A stretch of 42,436 nucleotides of DNA, from positions 1 to 42,436 of the forward strand of contig JAADEM010000057.1 in NCBI GenBank assembly GCA_013153405.1, in the 5' to 3' direction. The translations under genes were made by a program, and so were the position numbers. How positions within the stretch are numbered: position 1 is the first letter of the stretch; every line of letters begins with the position of its first letter. The notes below the pieces were generated by a model that saw only the letters and a list, made by a program, of their open reading frames with translations, was not told the origin of the DNA and ran no database searches. The DNA is from Chlorobiota bacterium. Lineage in GTDB: Bacteria > Bacteroidota > Bacteroidia > Bacteroidales > Marinilabiliaceae. Positions 17,376 through 26,188 of this stretch are shown here, piece by piece.

Positions 17376-18599
17376 ATGACAACAACAAAGATGACTCCGG
17401 ATGATTACATTGCGAGAGAAGAGAAGTTTGGAGCCCATAACTATCACCCGCTACCTGTAGTGCTTGACAAAGGCGAAGGTATATTTGTCTGGGATGTGGA
17501 AGGCAAAAAGTATTATGATTTTCTTTCGGCATATTCAGCAGTAAACCAGGGACACTGTCATCCCCGTATTATCAATGCCCTTACCGAACAGGCACAAAAG
17601 CTTACCCTTACTTCCAGGGCATTTTACAACAGTACCCTCGGCGAGTTTGAAGAGTATATTACAAACTACTTCGGATACGACAAGGTGCTGCCGATGAATA
17701 CCGGTGCGGAAGCCGACGAAACTGCACTTAAGCTTTGCCGAAAATGGGGTTATGAGAAGAAAGGCATTCCCGAGAACGAAGCCAAGATCATAGTGTGTGA
17801 CGGTAACTTCCACGGACGTACTATCACTATTATTTCAATGTCGACCGATCCTGATGCATACAAAGGATTCGGACCCTACACACCCGGGTTTGTGAAGATT
17901 CCTTACAACGATCTTGATGCTCTTGCGAAAGAGCTTGAAGACCCCAATGTTGCAGGATTTCTGGTTGAGCCGATACAGGGCGAAGCAGGTGTTTATGTTC
18001 CTGATGAAGGATATATTAAAAAGGCATATGAGATGTGTAAGGAAAAGAATGTGCTATTCATTGCCGATGAAGTCCAGACCGGAATTGCCCGAACAGGAAA
18101 GCTTCTTGCATGCGATCACGAAGATGTCAGACCCGATGTGCTTATTCTTGGCAAAGCAATCTCAGGAGGTGTATTTCCTGTTTCGGCAGTTCTTGCCGAT
18201 GACGATATCATGCTGGTAATTAAACCCGGAGAACACGGATCAACCTATGGTGGAAATCCTCTGGCTGCTAAAGTGGCAATTGCAGCTCTTGATGTTATTA
18301 AAGATGAAAAACTTGCTGATAATGCTGAAAAATTAGGCAGGATATTCCGCGATGAAATGAAAGCTGTGAATTCGGATATGATAGAAGAAGTGAGAGGTAA
18401 AGGGTTGTTGAATGCGGTTGTAATTAAACCAAAAGATGGGAAAACGGCATGGGATGTTTGCGTTGCTATGAAAGATAACGGACTTATAGCCAAGCCTACA
18501 CACGACCACATTATCAGATTTGCTCCACCGCTGGTTATAACAGAAGAACAATTAAGGGATGCTATTAAAATAATACAAGAAACTCTGGCACAGTTTTAA
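17376..18599 (+). CDS. rocD: Ornithine--oxo-acid aminotransferase
   Basis: A protein of 407 residues, class-III PLP aminotransferase. Family markers are '[39 protein letters not shown]' (about 21-59, here named by position), '[18 protein letters not shown]', 'GNFHGRT', '[14 protein letters not shown]' with the cofactor-binding Asp, and the Schiff-base lysine Lys260 in 'LGKAISGG'. The 'YSAVNQGH' motif and the length favour ornithine delta-aminotransferase over acetylornithine or GABA aminotransferases. It converts ornithine and 2-oxoglutarate to glutamate semialdehyde and glutamate. It is a single gene with its own -7 element and a strong terminator. Confidence 0.92.
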   Translation: MTTTKMTPDDYIAREEKFGAHNYHPLPVVLDKGEGIFVWDVEGKKYYDFLSAYSAVNQGHCHPRIINALTEQAQKLTLTSRAFYNSTLGEFEEYITNYFGYDKVLPMNTGAEADETALKLCRKWGYEKKGIPENEAKIIVCDGNFHGRTITIISMSTDPDAYKGFGPYTPGFVKIPYNDLDALAKELEDPNVAGFLVEPIQGEAGVYVPDEGYIKKAYEMCKEKNVLFIADEVQTGIARTGKLLACDHEDVRPDVLILGKAISGGVFPVSAVLADDDIMLVIKPGEHGSTYGGNPLAAKVAIAALDVIKDEKLADNAEKLGRIFRDEMKAVNSDMIEEVRGKGLLNAVVIKPKDGKTAWDVCVAMKDNGLIAKPTHDHIIRFAPPLVITEEQLRDAIKIIQETLAQF

Positions 18600-18622
18600 A
18601 GTTTAAACATAAAAAAACATTT

Positions 18623-18657
18623 AAAGGAATCTTTCATAAAGAAAGGTTCCTTTTTTT
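18623..18657 (+). terminator. Intrinsic terminator of ornithine aminotransferase gene
   Basis: AAAGGAATCTTTC and GAAAGGTTCCTTT pair fully (one G-T wobble) around ATAAA and are followed by a run of seven T. Confidence 0.9.
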
Positions 18658-18801
18658 ATTTTATTTTATTAAATAAATTCATATATTATAATAGCTAATA
18701 TAAAATGTTAGTGTATTGTTATAATATCATAAAAATAAGACATATAATTAAATAATCCTTAAAACAGGGTACTACAAAATAAGCTTGCTGAAAAATTTCA
18801 T

Positions 18802-18809
18802 TACTTTTG
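18802..18809 (+). promoter_or_regulatory. -7 element (TACTTTTG) before the 171-residue gene
   Basis: A perfect TAnnTTTG, 37 bases upstream of the ATG at 18847. No matching TTTG lies at the usual distance. It could drive the two-gene unit that follows. Confidence 0.4.
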
Positions 18810-18846
18810 CGACCTCACTGACGGATAATGCTTTTAATCAGTCTAA

Positions 18847-19362
18847 ATGAATACAAAAAATAAGTACATAGAATTACTTAACAGGCAGCTGGAAAAACTG
18901 GAAGAACCCAATTTTGAATTGTCAGCCTGGAAAAGATCTACGATACTTATTCTAAGCTCAATTTTCGGTGAAAACAATTTTCGTACCAGGTCAATTGAGA
19001 CTATTGAATATGAATACAGCAGCTGGTCATTACGCGACGAATCAGGAAACAAAGATCCTGTAAAAGCCATTTGTAAAGAGACATTACAAACAATAATAAG
19101 CGAAATAGAGCTATCTGATAATTTTAGTGAAAAGCCATCCAACAATACCAATCTTCACTTTATCTGGGAAGCATTTGAAAACGCACTTACCGGAGCTAAA
19201 TCTAAAGAACTGAAAAGAACACTCACGGAAGAACAGAATGAGGAGCTGAAAAAAACAGAAACAGATCTTATTCTTCAGAAACTTCCCGATGACACTAAAA
19301 AAAATATTCTTAAACAGATTCTTTTATCCGGTGAACTTAAAGACTGGTTACTGAACCATTAA
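18847..19362 (+). CDS. Unrecognised soluble protein, probable helical
   Basis: A protein of 171 residues with no signal peptide or TM segment. I do not recognise it. The N-terminal half has a patterned block: 'LNRQLEKLEEPNFELSAWKRSTILILSSIFGENN' spans about 10-43, and 'YEYSSWSLRDESGNKD' about 59-74. The second half is rich in Lys and Glu and predicts long helices ('LKRTLTEEQNEELKKTETDLILQ'). The 'AWK-x-S-T ... IFGE ... SSWSLRD' combination looks conserved rather than random, so the gene is probably real. It is followed after 37 bases by a STAS-like gene on the same strand, so the two probably share a transcript. Function unknown. Confidence 0.65.
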   Translation: MNTKNKYIELLNRQLEKLEEPNFELSAWKRSTILILSSIFGENNFRTRSIETIEYEYSSWSLRDESGNKDPVKAICKETLQTIISEIELSDNFSEKPSNNTNLHFIWEAFENALTGAKSKELKRTLTEEQNEELKKTETDLILQKLPDDTKKNILKQILLSGELKDWLLNH

Positions 19363-19399
19363 TGACGCGAAGAAATAAGGCAATTAACATTTATGATTA

Positions 19400-19786
19400 A
19401 TGATAACTCACGAATTTACAGATAACATCATACACATTAACTTTACCGGCGAGGTCACTTTCGATCAGCTGAAAGAGTTAAGCAAAAATTTCTCCGAACA
19501 GCGCATCAAAGGAGATACTCTTCTGCTGCTTTATGACCTGAGAAATGCAAAGCTAAACTTTACTGTTAAGGATTATAAGAATATCTCTGATATGGCCCAG
19601 GAGTCAACGAAGGGCTACAAAATGGTTAAAGCTGCGTTTGTGGTATCATCACCTAAACTAACAGCCATGTTATCAATATTTGCTCAATTAACCTGGAGCA
19701 GACATACACAAAGAAAAGTATTCTCCACAACCAGTGCAGCACTTGCCTGGCTGAGACTTTTCAATAAACATTTATCAAAGTTTTAA
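19400..19786 (+). CDS. STAS/SpoIIAA-like protein A
   Basis: A protein of 128 residues. The alternating strand-helix pattern, with 'LLYDLRNAKL' in the middle, 'VKAAFVVSSPKL' later and 'FSTTSAALAWLRLF' at the end, matches the layout of the SpoIIAA-like/STAS-like proteins at 37957-38346 and 38480-38854 in this window, which have the equivalent 'NDFRGA' or 'NDLREA', 'IKIAVxVxSYK' and 'FSTxxAAxxWI'. No SpoIIAA-type phosphorylatable Ser-Gly motif is evident. It is second in a probable two-gene unit and its stop lies six bases from the convergent argS stop. Function unknown; a small-molecule or protein-binding regulatory role is a guess. Confidence 0.65.
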   Translation: MITHEFTDNIIHINFTGEVTFDQLKELSKNFSEQRIKGDTLLLLYDLRNAKLNFTVKDYKNISDMAQESTKGYKMVKAAFVVSSPKLTAMLSIFAQLTWSRHTQRKVFSTTSAALAWLRLFNKHLSKF

Positions 19787-19792
19787 AAATAA

Positions 19793-21586
19793 CTACATCC
19801 TTTCGGGAACATCAATCCCCAACAACCACATAGCATTCTTTATAACTTTACCCACTGTATCTGATAACACAAGCCGTACTTCCCGCTTAGCTTCATCCTC
19901 TTCAAACACTATCGGCATTTCGTGATAAAACTGATTAAATTCTCTGGCAAGCTCATAAGCAAAGTTTGCAAGAACTGCCGGACTGTACACCTTACCTGCC
20001 TCTTTTACAATATTAGGAAAATTCATTACCATACGAAGAAGCTGGGTCTCTTTTTCCGATAGCTCAACGCTGCCCGGAAGATTCTCTGGCAATGTAATAC
20101 CTTTATCCTTTGCCTTTCTTAGTACCGATTGAATTCTGGCATACGAATACTGAATAAAGGGGCCTGTATTTCCATTAAAATCAATTGATTCACGAGGATC
20201 AAATGTCATATTTTTTTTGGGATCAACCTTAAGTATAAAATATTTAAGAGCCCCCATAGCTATCGTATAATATACCTTCTCCGCTTCCTCTTCGGTATAG
20301 CCGTCGAGTTTTCCAAGCTCTTTTGACATATCACGGGCTGTATTTACCATCTCAGCTATCAGATCATCGGCATCCACAACTGTTCCCTCCCGCGATTTCA
20401 TCTTACCTTCGGGCAATTCCACCATTCCATATGAGAAGTGAACCAGATCTTTTCCCCATTCATATCCGAGTTTATCAAGCAATAACGACAAAACCTTAAA
20501 ATGATAATTCTGCTCATTACCAACTACATACACCATGTTGTTTATCGGATAATCATTGAAACGCATTTTTGCCGTCCCAATATCCTGTGTCATATATACA
20601 CTTGTTCCGTCACTTCTTAAAAGAAGTTTTTCATCAAGTCCCTCTTTGGTAAGGTCTGCCCACACACTGCCATCCTCTTTTTTATAAAAAATCCCCATCT
20701 CAAGACCACGAAGCACCTCCTCTTTTCCTATTTTATATGTTTCCGACTCATAATATATCTTATCGAAATCGACGCCAAGTGCCTTATATGTTTCATCAAA
20801 CCCCTTATAAACCCAATTATTCATCATCTGCCAAAGCTTATAAACTTCAGGATCCTTTGCTTCCCATTTGCGAAGCATTTCACGAGCCTCAGCCATCAGT
20901 TCCGACTTTGCTTCAGCTTCTTCTTTTGAAAGCCCCGCTTCCATCAGTTTTGCAATCTCTTTTTTATATTCCTGATCGAACTTTACATAAAAATCACCTA
21001 CCAGATGGTCACCTTTTTTTCCTGTACTTTCCGGAGTGGCCCCATTACCCCACTTTTGCCAGGCAAGCATTGATTTACAAATATGGATACCGCGGTCATT
21101 AACAATATTTGTCTTTATCACCTTCTCTCCGTTTACCGATACAATTCGCGAAAGAGAATACCCGAGAAGATTATTCCTGATATGTCCCAGGTGTAATGGT
21201 TTATTTGTATTAGGCGAAGAATATTCTATCATTGTCAGAGGTGATTCTTCTGTTGCATGAACAAACCCGTAATCATCATCACCTTTAACATCATTCAGCG
21301 AACTAATCCAGTACGAGTGCGAAAGTAATAGATTAAGAAACCCTTTTATCACTTCAAAAACAGCAATTTCAGACAAATTTTCTTTAAGATAATTTCCAAT
21401 TTCATTACCAGTTTCTTCCGGGCTCTTTTTCGATATCCTGAGCAACGGAAATACAACAACAGTATAATCTCCCTTTTGGTCTTTTCGTGTAAGGTTTAAC
21501 TGTACCGATTCACTTTTTATATCATGTCCGTACAAGTCTTTTACTGCTTTTGCAACCGATTCCTTTATCTTATTCTCTATATTCAT
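19793..21586 (-). CDS. argS: Arginyl-tRNA synthetase
   Basis: A protein of 597 residues. The N-terminal Arg-tRNA-synthetase domain (about 1-90) is followed by the class-I catalytic core with 'SPNTNKPLHLGHIRNNLLGYSL' (HLGH replaces HIGH), the second signature 'EGKMKSREGTVVDADDL' (KMSKS equivalent), and the DALR anticodon-binding domain at the end ('VLANFAYELAREFNQFYHEMPI'). It charges tRNA-Arg in the cytoplasm. The start chosen is the ATG at 21586 (MNIENKIKES); a TTG two codons earlier is less likely. A perfect TATCTTTG element lies upstream and a short TCGGA/TCCGA stem lies in the leader (21616-21630). Confidence 0.97.
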   Translation of the reverse strand: MNIENKIKESVAKAVKDLYGHDIKSESVQLNLTRKDQKGDYTVVVFPLLRISKKSPEETGNEIGNYLKENLSEIAVFEVIKGFLNLLLSHSYWISSLNDVKGDDDYGFVHATEESPLTMIEYSSPNTNKPLHLGHIRNNLLGYSLSRIVSVNGEKVIKTNIVNDRGIHICKSMLAWQKWGNGATPESTGKKGDHLVGDFYVKFDQEYKKEIAKLMEAGLSKEEAEAKSELMAEAREMLRKWEAKDPEVYKLWQMMNNWVYKGFDETYKALGVDFDKIYYESETYKIGKEEVLRGLEMGIFYKKEDGSVWADLTKEGLDEKLLLRSDGTSVYMTQDIGTAKMRFNDYPINNMVYVVGNEQNYHFKVLSLLLDKLGYEWGKDLVHFSYGMVELPEGKMKSREGTVVDADDLIAEMVNTARDMSKELGKLDGYTEEEAEKVYYTIAMGALKYFILKVDPKKNMTFDPRESIDFNGNTGPFIQYSYARIQSVLRKAKDKGITLPENLPGSVELSEKETQLLRMVMNFPNIVKEAGKVYSPAVLANFAYELAREFNQFYHEMPIVFEEDEAKREVRLVLSDTVGKVIKNAMWLLGIDVPERM

Positions 21587-21652
21587 TTCCAAAACATTTT
21601 ATACTCTTCATTTTGTCGGAACTTCTCCGAACATCTTTAAATTTCAAGGGTG

Positions 21653-21660
21653 CAAAGATA
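21653..21660 (-). promoter_or_regulatory. -7 element (TATCTTTG) of argS
   Basis: A perfect TAnnTTTG on the minus strand, 66 bases before the ATG. A TTTG occurs 15 bases further upstream, closer than usual, so the -33 part is doubtful. Confidence 0.45.
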
Positions 21661-21765
21661 CACTTTTTCAGTCATCAAAGGAAATGCTTTTTGCAACCAG
21701 GAGAAGAGATTCGGGATTACATAAAATGTACAGAGCAGAAAGGTATATTTTCATATATACACCGA

Positions 21766-22416
21766 CTATAAATCGTCAGGATCAAACTCAATGGTAATAC
21801 GATACTCATCGTTTACGGGAACTCCGTTTCGTGTTGCAGGAAACCAACGCCAGTCTGATGGAAAAAGGCGGGCCACCCGCATTACTTCATCATCAAGAAG
21901 GGGATTTAACCTCTGATAAAGATACATATCCTCAAGTTCACCCTTCCGGTTTATTTTAAGAGCTAAAATAACTTTCCCGCCAATCCTTTTTTCCTTTGCC
22001 TCTTTAGGATAATGTATGTTGGAAACAATAAACAAATAAGGTTTTAACGGACTGCCAACAAAAAGACTTGGCGTTATTTTCAGTTCTTTATTATACCTTT
22101 TATTTCCTTCGGAGACTCTCAGCAGTTTACTATTGGTAAAGTCATATTCATATTCAAACACACCCTGCAAGTAAAAAAACTGCCATTTCCCGGTTTTTTT
22201 GTTATGATCATAAAAACCGTTCTCTATAATATTGCTTTTGTAAAACAGCTTATAATTTCCATGCTTTACAGATGTATCGCTATCCAGCACATAATATATT
22301 TCCCGGAAATTCTGAAAAGTCCTGTTTATTTTCCTTAACTGAGGTTGTGCTAAAAAAGAAAACACAAAAAGGAAGAAAAATGAAAAAATATTTCTATACT
22401 TGAGCCGGGTAAACAT
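21766..22416 (-). CDS. MORN-like plus TonB C-terminal domain protein
   Basis: A protein of 216 residues. A hydrophobic N-terminus (about 9-23) is an export signal or anchor. Residues about 50-90 contain 'KHGNYKLFYKSNIIENGFYDHNKKTGKWQFFY' (two MORN_2-type repeats, positions 51-82). The C-terminal 85 residues are a TonB-C domain: 'YPKEAKEKRIGGKVILALKI' followed by 'GELEDMYLYQRLNPLLDDEVMRVARLFP'. The Pro-rich periplasmic spacer of classical TonB is absent. Such proteins are often named 'energy transducer TonB', but this layout may act in stress or envelope contexts instead; the role is unproven. It diverges from the small membrane-protein gene with only 31 bases between start codons. Confidence 0.75.
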   Translation of the reverse strand: MFTRLKYRNIFSFFFLFVFSFLAQPQLRKINRTFQNFREIYYVLDSDTSVKHGNYKLFYKSNIIENGFYDHNKKTGKWQFFYLQGVFEYEYDFTNSKLLRVSEGNKRYNKELKITPSLFVGSPLKPYLFIVSNIHYPKEAKEKRIGGKVILALKINRKGELEDMYLYQRLNPLLDDEVMRVARLFPSDWRWFPATRNGVPVNDEYRITIEFDPDDL

Positions 22417-22432
22417 TTTTATACAACAACTT

Positions 22433-22440
22433 TAATTTTG
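22433..22440 (+). promoter_or_regulatory. -7 element (TAATTTTG) immediately before the 101-residue gene
   Basis: A perfect TAnnTTTG that ends seven bases before the ATG at 22448. If used, the message would have almost no 5' leader. No -33 element is visible. Confidence 0.3.
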
Positions 22441-22447
22441 TTCGAAA

Positions 22448-22753
22448 ATGGCTGTTAAGCTAACCATCATCTGCATAGTTACTTTTTTAATGAATATACC
22501 ATTCGGGTATTGGCGAAATAACGTAAAGAAATTCTCAGTTCAATGGTTTCTCGCTGTTCACATTCCCATTCCTTTTATCATTATCATGCGCATATATTCC
22601 GATATAGGCTTTGCATGGTATACGTATCCGTTTATTATAGGTTCGTTTTTTCTGGGTCAAAAAGCCGGAGCTGTTATTCAAAAGTCATTATCGGCAAAGT
22701 GCAGCAATACATCTTCATTCATATTCACCGACCTGCTGCGCTGTATTAAGTAA
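22448..22753 (+). CDS. Small conserved-type membrane protein
   Basis: A protein of 101 residues with hydrophobic segments at about 4-20, 32-48 and 57-75, and the phrase 'MNIPFGYWRNNVKKFSVQWFLAVHIPIPF', which looks like a conserved family core. I do not know a name for it. The last 39 bases overlap the 3' end of the convergent HAD gene; the hydrophilic tail 'CSNTSSFIFTDLLRCIK' encoded there may be a recent extension. It diverges from the MORN/TonB-C gene. ATG start. Confidence 0.6.
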   Translation: MAVKLTIICIVTFLMNIPFGYWRNNVKKFSVQWFLAVHIPIPFIIIMRIYSDIGFAWYTYPFIIGSFFLGQKAGAVIQKSLSAKCSNTSSFIFTDLLRCIK

Positions 22754-23413
22754 TATTTCCGACAACTCTTCCGAAGTGTGGCATAATTCATCGGCTCCTG
22801 CTTTTACCAGAACCTCATCATCCAGAATTCCGGAATTTATTGCAATAGTATACAAGCCTGCGCATTTCGCCGATTGTATTCCTAAAGGTGCATTCTCAAT
22901 CACCAGAACTTCATCTTTTTCATACCCCGATTTCTCTAATGCAATCAGGTATGGTTCCGGATGCGGTTTACCTTTTAACACATCATGACCAGAAACTATA
23001 TTGTCAGATTCAAACCCAAAATCCCTGTTCAGTTTCCCAAGCAATGACGGTTGCCGGGAACCTGTTACAACAAAGCATTTAATTCCTGAAATCCTGAGTT
23101 TATCAACAAGTTCCTGCATTCGGGGAAAAATTTCAGCAGGCGGCCTTTCATTCATTAACGCAACTTTTTCACGATATACCGCTTCCTTTTCCTCCTCGGT
23201 TGCCTCCCGGTTAAGATATTTTTTAAATGTCAGGGTAATGGTGCCGTCTCCGGTCCTGCCCTCATTCATATATGCCTCTTCCGGTTTAAAATCAACCCCG
23301 AGCTTTTTAAAACTATTTACCCAGGTTATGGCATGATTGTTCATTGAATCGTACAAAACACCGTCCATATCGAAAAACACAGCTCTCAACTTACCCGGAA
23401 ATCCACTCATCAT
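22715..23413 (-). CDS. HAD-superfamily phosphatase, beta-phosphoglucomutase-like
   Basis: A protein of 232 residues. Motif I is 'VFFDMDGVLYDS' (Asp15 and Asp17), motif II is 'CFVVTGSRQPSLL', motif III is the Lys of 'LKGKPHPEPYL', and motif IV is 'VLVIENAPLGIQSAKCAGL'. The helical cap between motifs I and II is that of the beta-PGM/phosphatase group. It hydrolyses or moves phosphate on a small metabolite that cannot be identified from sequence. There are two adjacent Met codons at the start; either could be used. The 3' end overlaps the convergent 101-residue gene. Confidence 0.85.
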   Translation of the reverse strand: MMSGFPGKLRAVFFDMDGVLYDSMNNHAITWVNSFKKLGVDFKPEEAYMNEGRTGDGTITLTFKKYLNREATEEEKEAVYREKVALMNERPPAEIFPRMQELVDKLRISGIKCFVVTGSRQPSLLGKLNRDFGFESDNIVSGHDVLKGKPHPEPYLIALEKSGYEKDEVLVIENAPLGIQSAKCAGLYTIAINSGILDDEVLVKAGADELCHTSEELSEILLNTAQQVGEYE

Positions 23414-23566
23414 TTTTAATATTTTAATTGATTAACAAAAATAAACCGAATTAGCTTATTTAAAAATTATTTGAACTTTTGTACTTTTACTTATAACGTA
23501 TTTAATATCAAAATCACTTTCTTTGCAGTATTATCGGTTGGTTATTCCGGATTAAAAAATATTCCG

Positions 23567-24229
23567 ATGAAAAACATTGTCATATCAGAAAATATCAAAG
23601 AAAAACTACCTGACCTAATACTGGGTGTTTTAAAGTTTAATGTCAGAACAGAGCCCTCCTCAGGAGAGCTCAAACAGATGCTCGACAACAGGGTGAAAGA
23701 GCTGGAAAAAATTCTTACTCCTGAAAGTATACGAGAAACTGAAACAGTGAAAGCAAACAAAGATGCATACCGTAAACTTGGTAAAGACCCTAACCGTTAC
23801 CGGCCAGCATCAGAATCGCTCATGAGAAGAGTAGCAAACGGCAAAGGTCTGTATTTCATCAACAATGTAGTGGATATACTTAACCTTATCTCAATAAACA
23901 CCGGATACTCCATTTGCGGATATGACTATGATAAAATAAATGGAGATATTACATTCGGTATAGGTGAAAAAAATGAACCTTATGAAGGTATCGGACGCGG
24001 GATGCTGAACATTGAGAAACTGCCGGTATTCAGAGACGACACCGGAGCTTTTGGTACTCCAACAAGCGATTCGGTACGAACAATGGTAACTGAGGATACA
24101 ACTACTTTTCTGATGATCATAATCGGCTTTGGAAATGAAGATAAGCTTCGTGAAACCATGGAAGAAACAAAGGCATTGTATGAGAATCATGCAGGCGGGA
24201 AAAACTTTACATCACAGATAATACAATAA
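23567..24229 (+). CDS. B3/4-domain protein (PheRS-editing-domain-like)
   Basis: A protein of 220 residues from the ATG at 23567 (MKNIVISENIKEKLP); the longer TTG-initiated form is not convincing. 'DAYRKLGKDPNRYRPASESLMRRV' (split at about 96-119 of the long form) and 'LYFINNVVDILNLISINTGYSICGYD' followed by 'FGTPTSDSVRTMV' are the hallmark of the B3/B4 domain found in the PheRS beta subunit, where it clears mischarged tRNA. Stand-alone members have no settled function. It is 10 bases upstream of a WalJ-type gene on the same strand, so they are probably co-transcribed. Confidence 0.85.
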   Translation: MKNIVISENIKEKLPDLILGVLKFNVRTEPSSGELKQMLDNRVKELEKILTPESIRETETVKANKDAYRKLGKDPNRYRPASESLMRRVANGKGLYFINNVVDILNLISINTGYSICGYDYDKINGDITFGIGEKNEPYEGIGRGMLNIEKLPVFRDDTGAFGTPTSDSVRTMVTEDTTTFLMIIIGFGNEDKLRETMEETKALYENHAGGKNFTSQIIQ

Positions 24230-24239
24230 CAGAACCGAT

Positions 24240-25010
24240 ATGGTCAGAATATGTGCAATAGCATCAGGAAGCAACGGCAACTGCTACTACATTGGCAATA
24301 ATGAAGAGGCTATTCTTATCGATGCAGGAATCTCACGACGGAAGATACTTCAGCGAATGAAGATGAAAAACCTGGACATCAGAAAAGTAAAAGCAGTTTT
24401 CATCACTCATGAGCACGCCGACCATATGAGAGGAATACGTGTTTTATCGGACCTCCACTCCATTCCTGCATATTTCACTCCAAAAACATACAACAGGGCC
24501 AGGCCAACCGACCGACCCGAAAAAGTCGTGCATTTCGAAGCAGGTGATTCCATACAAATTGGGGAATTTACAGTACACTCTTTCAGCAAAAATCACGACG
24601 CTGTTGATCCTGTAAGTTTTCGTGTGAGTATAAATGGATTTAACATCGGAGTACTGACCGATATTGGAGAACCATGTGAAAATGTAACATCACATCTGAA
24701 TAAATGTGATGCAGTTTTTCTGGAATCCAATTATGATGAAGATTTGCTTTGGAGCGGCCCATACCCTCAGCACCTGAAAAACAGAGTTGCATCGGCAAAC
24801 GGACACCTTTCGAACAATCAGGCTGCAGAGCTTGTAAAAAACCTGAAAAGCTCAAAACTGAAACACATTTTTCTTTCTCATATATCAGCCGAAAACAACA
24901 AGCTTGATTTTGCTCTCGAATCATTCAAAGAAATAGGCAATACCATCAATGTAATGCCTACTTCAAGATTTGAGCCCACATTGGTACTGGAGCTTACAAC
25001 AACACGATAA
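24240..25010 (+). CDS. WalJ/YycJ-type metallo-beta-lactamase-fold hydrolase
   Basis: A protein of 256 residues. 'ASGSNGNCYYIG' opens the fold, and 'ITHEHADHMRGI' gives the metal ligands His57, His59, Asp61 and His62. 'FSKNHDAVDPVSFRV' and 'AVFLESNYDEDLLWSGPYPQHLKNRV' follow, with 'IFLSHISAENN' towards the end. The pattern matches the YycJ/WalJ branch, reported as a nuclease or phosphodiesterase-type enzyme. It is second in a probable operon with the B3/4-domain gene and ends 10 bases from the convergent DUF4097-like gene. Confidence 0.85.
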   Translation: MVRICAIASGSNGNCYYIGNNEEAILIDAGISRRKILQRMKMKNLDIRKVKAVFITHEHADHMRGIRVLSDLHSIPAYFTPKTYNRARPTDRPEKVVHFEAGDSIQIGEFTVHSFSKNHDAVDPVSFRVSINGFNIGVLTDIGEPCENVTSHLNKCDAVFLESNYDEDLLWSGPYPQHLKNRVASANGHLSNNQAAELVKNLKSSKLKHIFLSHISAENNKLDFALESFKEIGNTINVMPTSRFEPTLVLELTTTR

Positions 25011-25020
25011 ATCCCGGACA

Positions 25021-26055
25021 TTAATAAAATGCCAGGGAACCTGTTGTGCTATATGCTTCTACCAGTATGCTCCCCTTGCCCACATTGAGCTTTTTCTTTT
25101 TCGATTTGCCTAAAGCAAATACAAATGCTTTTTCCGAAACAAGTTTATAAGTAATCTGCTCTTTAGGATTTTCAAATCTCATTTTTATCTTACCCTCTGT
25201 GCTCGTAAATTTAGAAGCACCGGTAAGCAAGATTCTTGTTCCTGTCTGACTTCCTTTGGTTGTTTTTATTTCGTGAATTCCTTTTGTCTGAAACAACTGA
25301 ACATCTCCCGAACCTCCCAAGACCTGTATCTTTCCTTCAGCAACAGAGATTTTTATTTTACCCGACAATGATTTTGCCAGAATATCTCCCTCTATGTTCT
25401 CCAGTTCCTGTTCACCACTCGAACTTGCAGTTTTCACATTTCCGGTTATGTTATCCAGATGAATCTTTCCTTTTGAAGTATTTGCTGCAACATCACCTTT
25501 AATTCGATACAGATAAATATTTGAGCTTTTGCTCCGGACACTAACCGAGCCTGTAACCTCATCAATATAGACCTCACCAGACACCGTAGAGGCCATTATG
25601 TTTGCACTGCATTTATTAATAGTAATTTTACCGCTTTTGGTTATTACATTTATATTCTTAGCATTAACTTCATTCACTGTACAATACCCCGAAGTATTCT
25701 CAATATCAAGCTTTACAGAATCAGGCACATAGAACACTAGCTCACCTGCACGTGACTTCCACGATTCCGGAAAGCTGACCCAAACATCAAGAACATGATT
25801 TGTAATTTTTGTAATAAGTTTATATCCGTCTGACTGGTCAGACTTTAATACAGCATGAAGTTTTACTGCATTATCATTATTCTTTTTTACTAAAACTTTA
25901 CAATAGTATCCTTTTACTTTTATTGTTGTTATATTTTTTAAAACAGTATCTTTTTGAAATGAAACACCAAGATCCTGAGAAATTGATAACTGTGGCACTA
26001 AAGTAGAAATAAGTATAATAATGAAAATACGGGTAAAAAATTTTCTCATATGCAT
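25021..26055 (-). CDS. DUF4097-like putative secreted beta-helical protein
   Basis: A protein of about 344 residues from the ATG at 26055 (MHMRKFFTRIF); a second ATG lies two codons on, and a TTG-initiated form at 26118 is unlikely. A signal peptide (ending 'LSISQD') precedes a long repeat of short strands with 'SGKITI', 'SGEVYIDEVTGSV', 'SKGKIHLDNITGNV' and 'SSGEQELENIEGDI', a regular pattern of about 20 residues per turn. This is typical of DUF4097/DUF2807-type right-handed beta-helix proteins, predicted adhesins or surface proteins of unknown function. It probably has its own promoter in the gap of about 80 bases that also holds the TPR gene's terminator. Confidence 0.75.
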   Translation of the reverse strand: MHMRKFFTRIFIIILISTLVPQLSISQDLGVSFQKDTVLKNITTIKVKGYYCKVLVKKNNDNAVKLHAVLKSDQSDGYKLITKITNHVLDVWVSFPESWKSRAGELVFYVPDSVKLDIENTSGYCTVNEVNAKNINVITKSGKITINKCSANIMASTVSGEVYIDEVTGSVSVRSKSSNIYLYRIKGDVAANTSKGKIHLDNITGNVKTASSSGEQELENIEGDILAKSLSGKIKISVAEGKIQVLGGSGDVQLFQTKGIHEIKTTKGSQTGTRILLTGASKFTSTEGKIKMRFENPKEQITYKLVSEKAFVFALGKSKKKKLNVGKGSILVEAYSTTGSLAFY

Positions 26056-26133
26056 TTTTATTTTTTTGTGTTTATTTATTGATATTACTAATACGCATCT
26101 CATAACGGTTGGTTTCAAAAAACAGATGTTTTT

Positions 26134-26167
26134 AAAACAAAAAAAAGGTTGCCATCCGGCAACCTTT
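26134..26167 (-). terminator. Intrinsic terminator of TPR gene
   Basis: On the minus strand AAAAGGTTGCC and GGCAACCTTTT pair perfectly around GGAT and are followed by a run of about eight T. Confidence 0.9.
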
Positions 26168-26188
26168 TCATTTACATAAAGATATATT

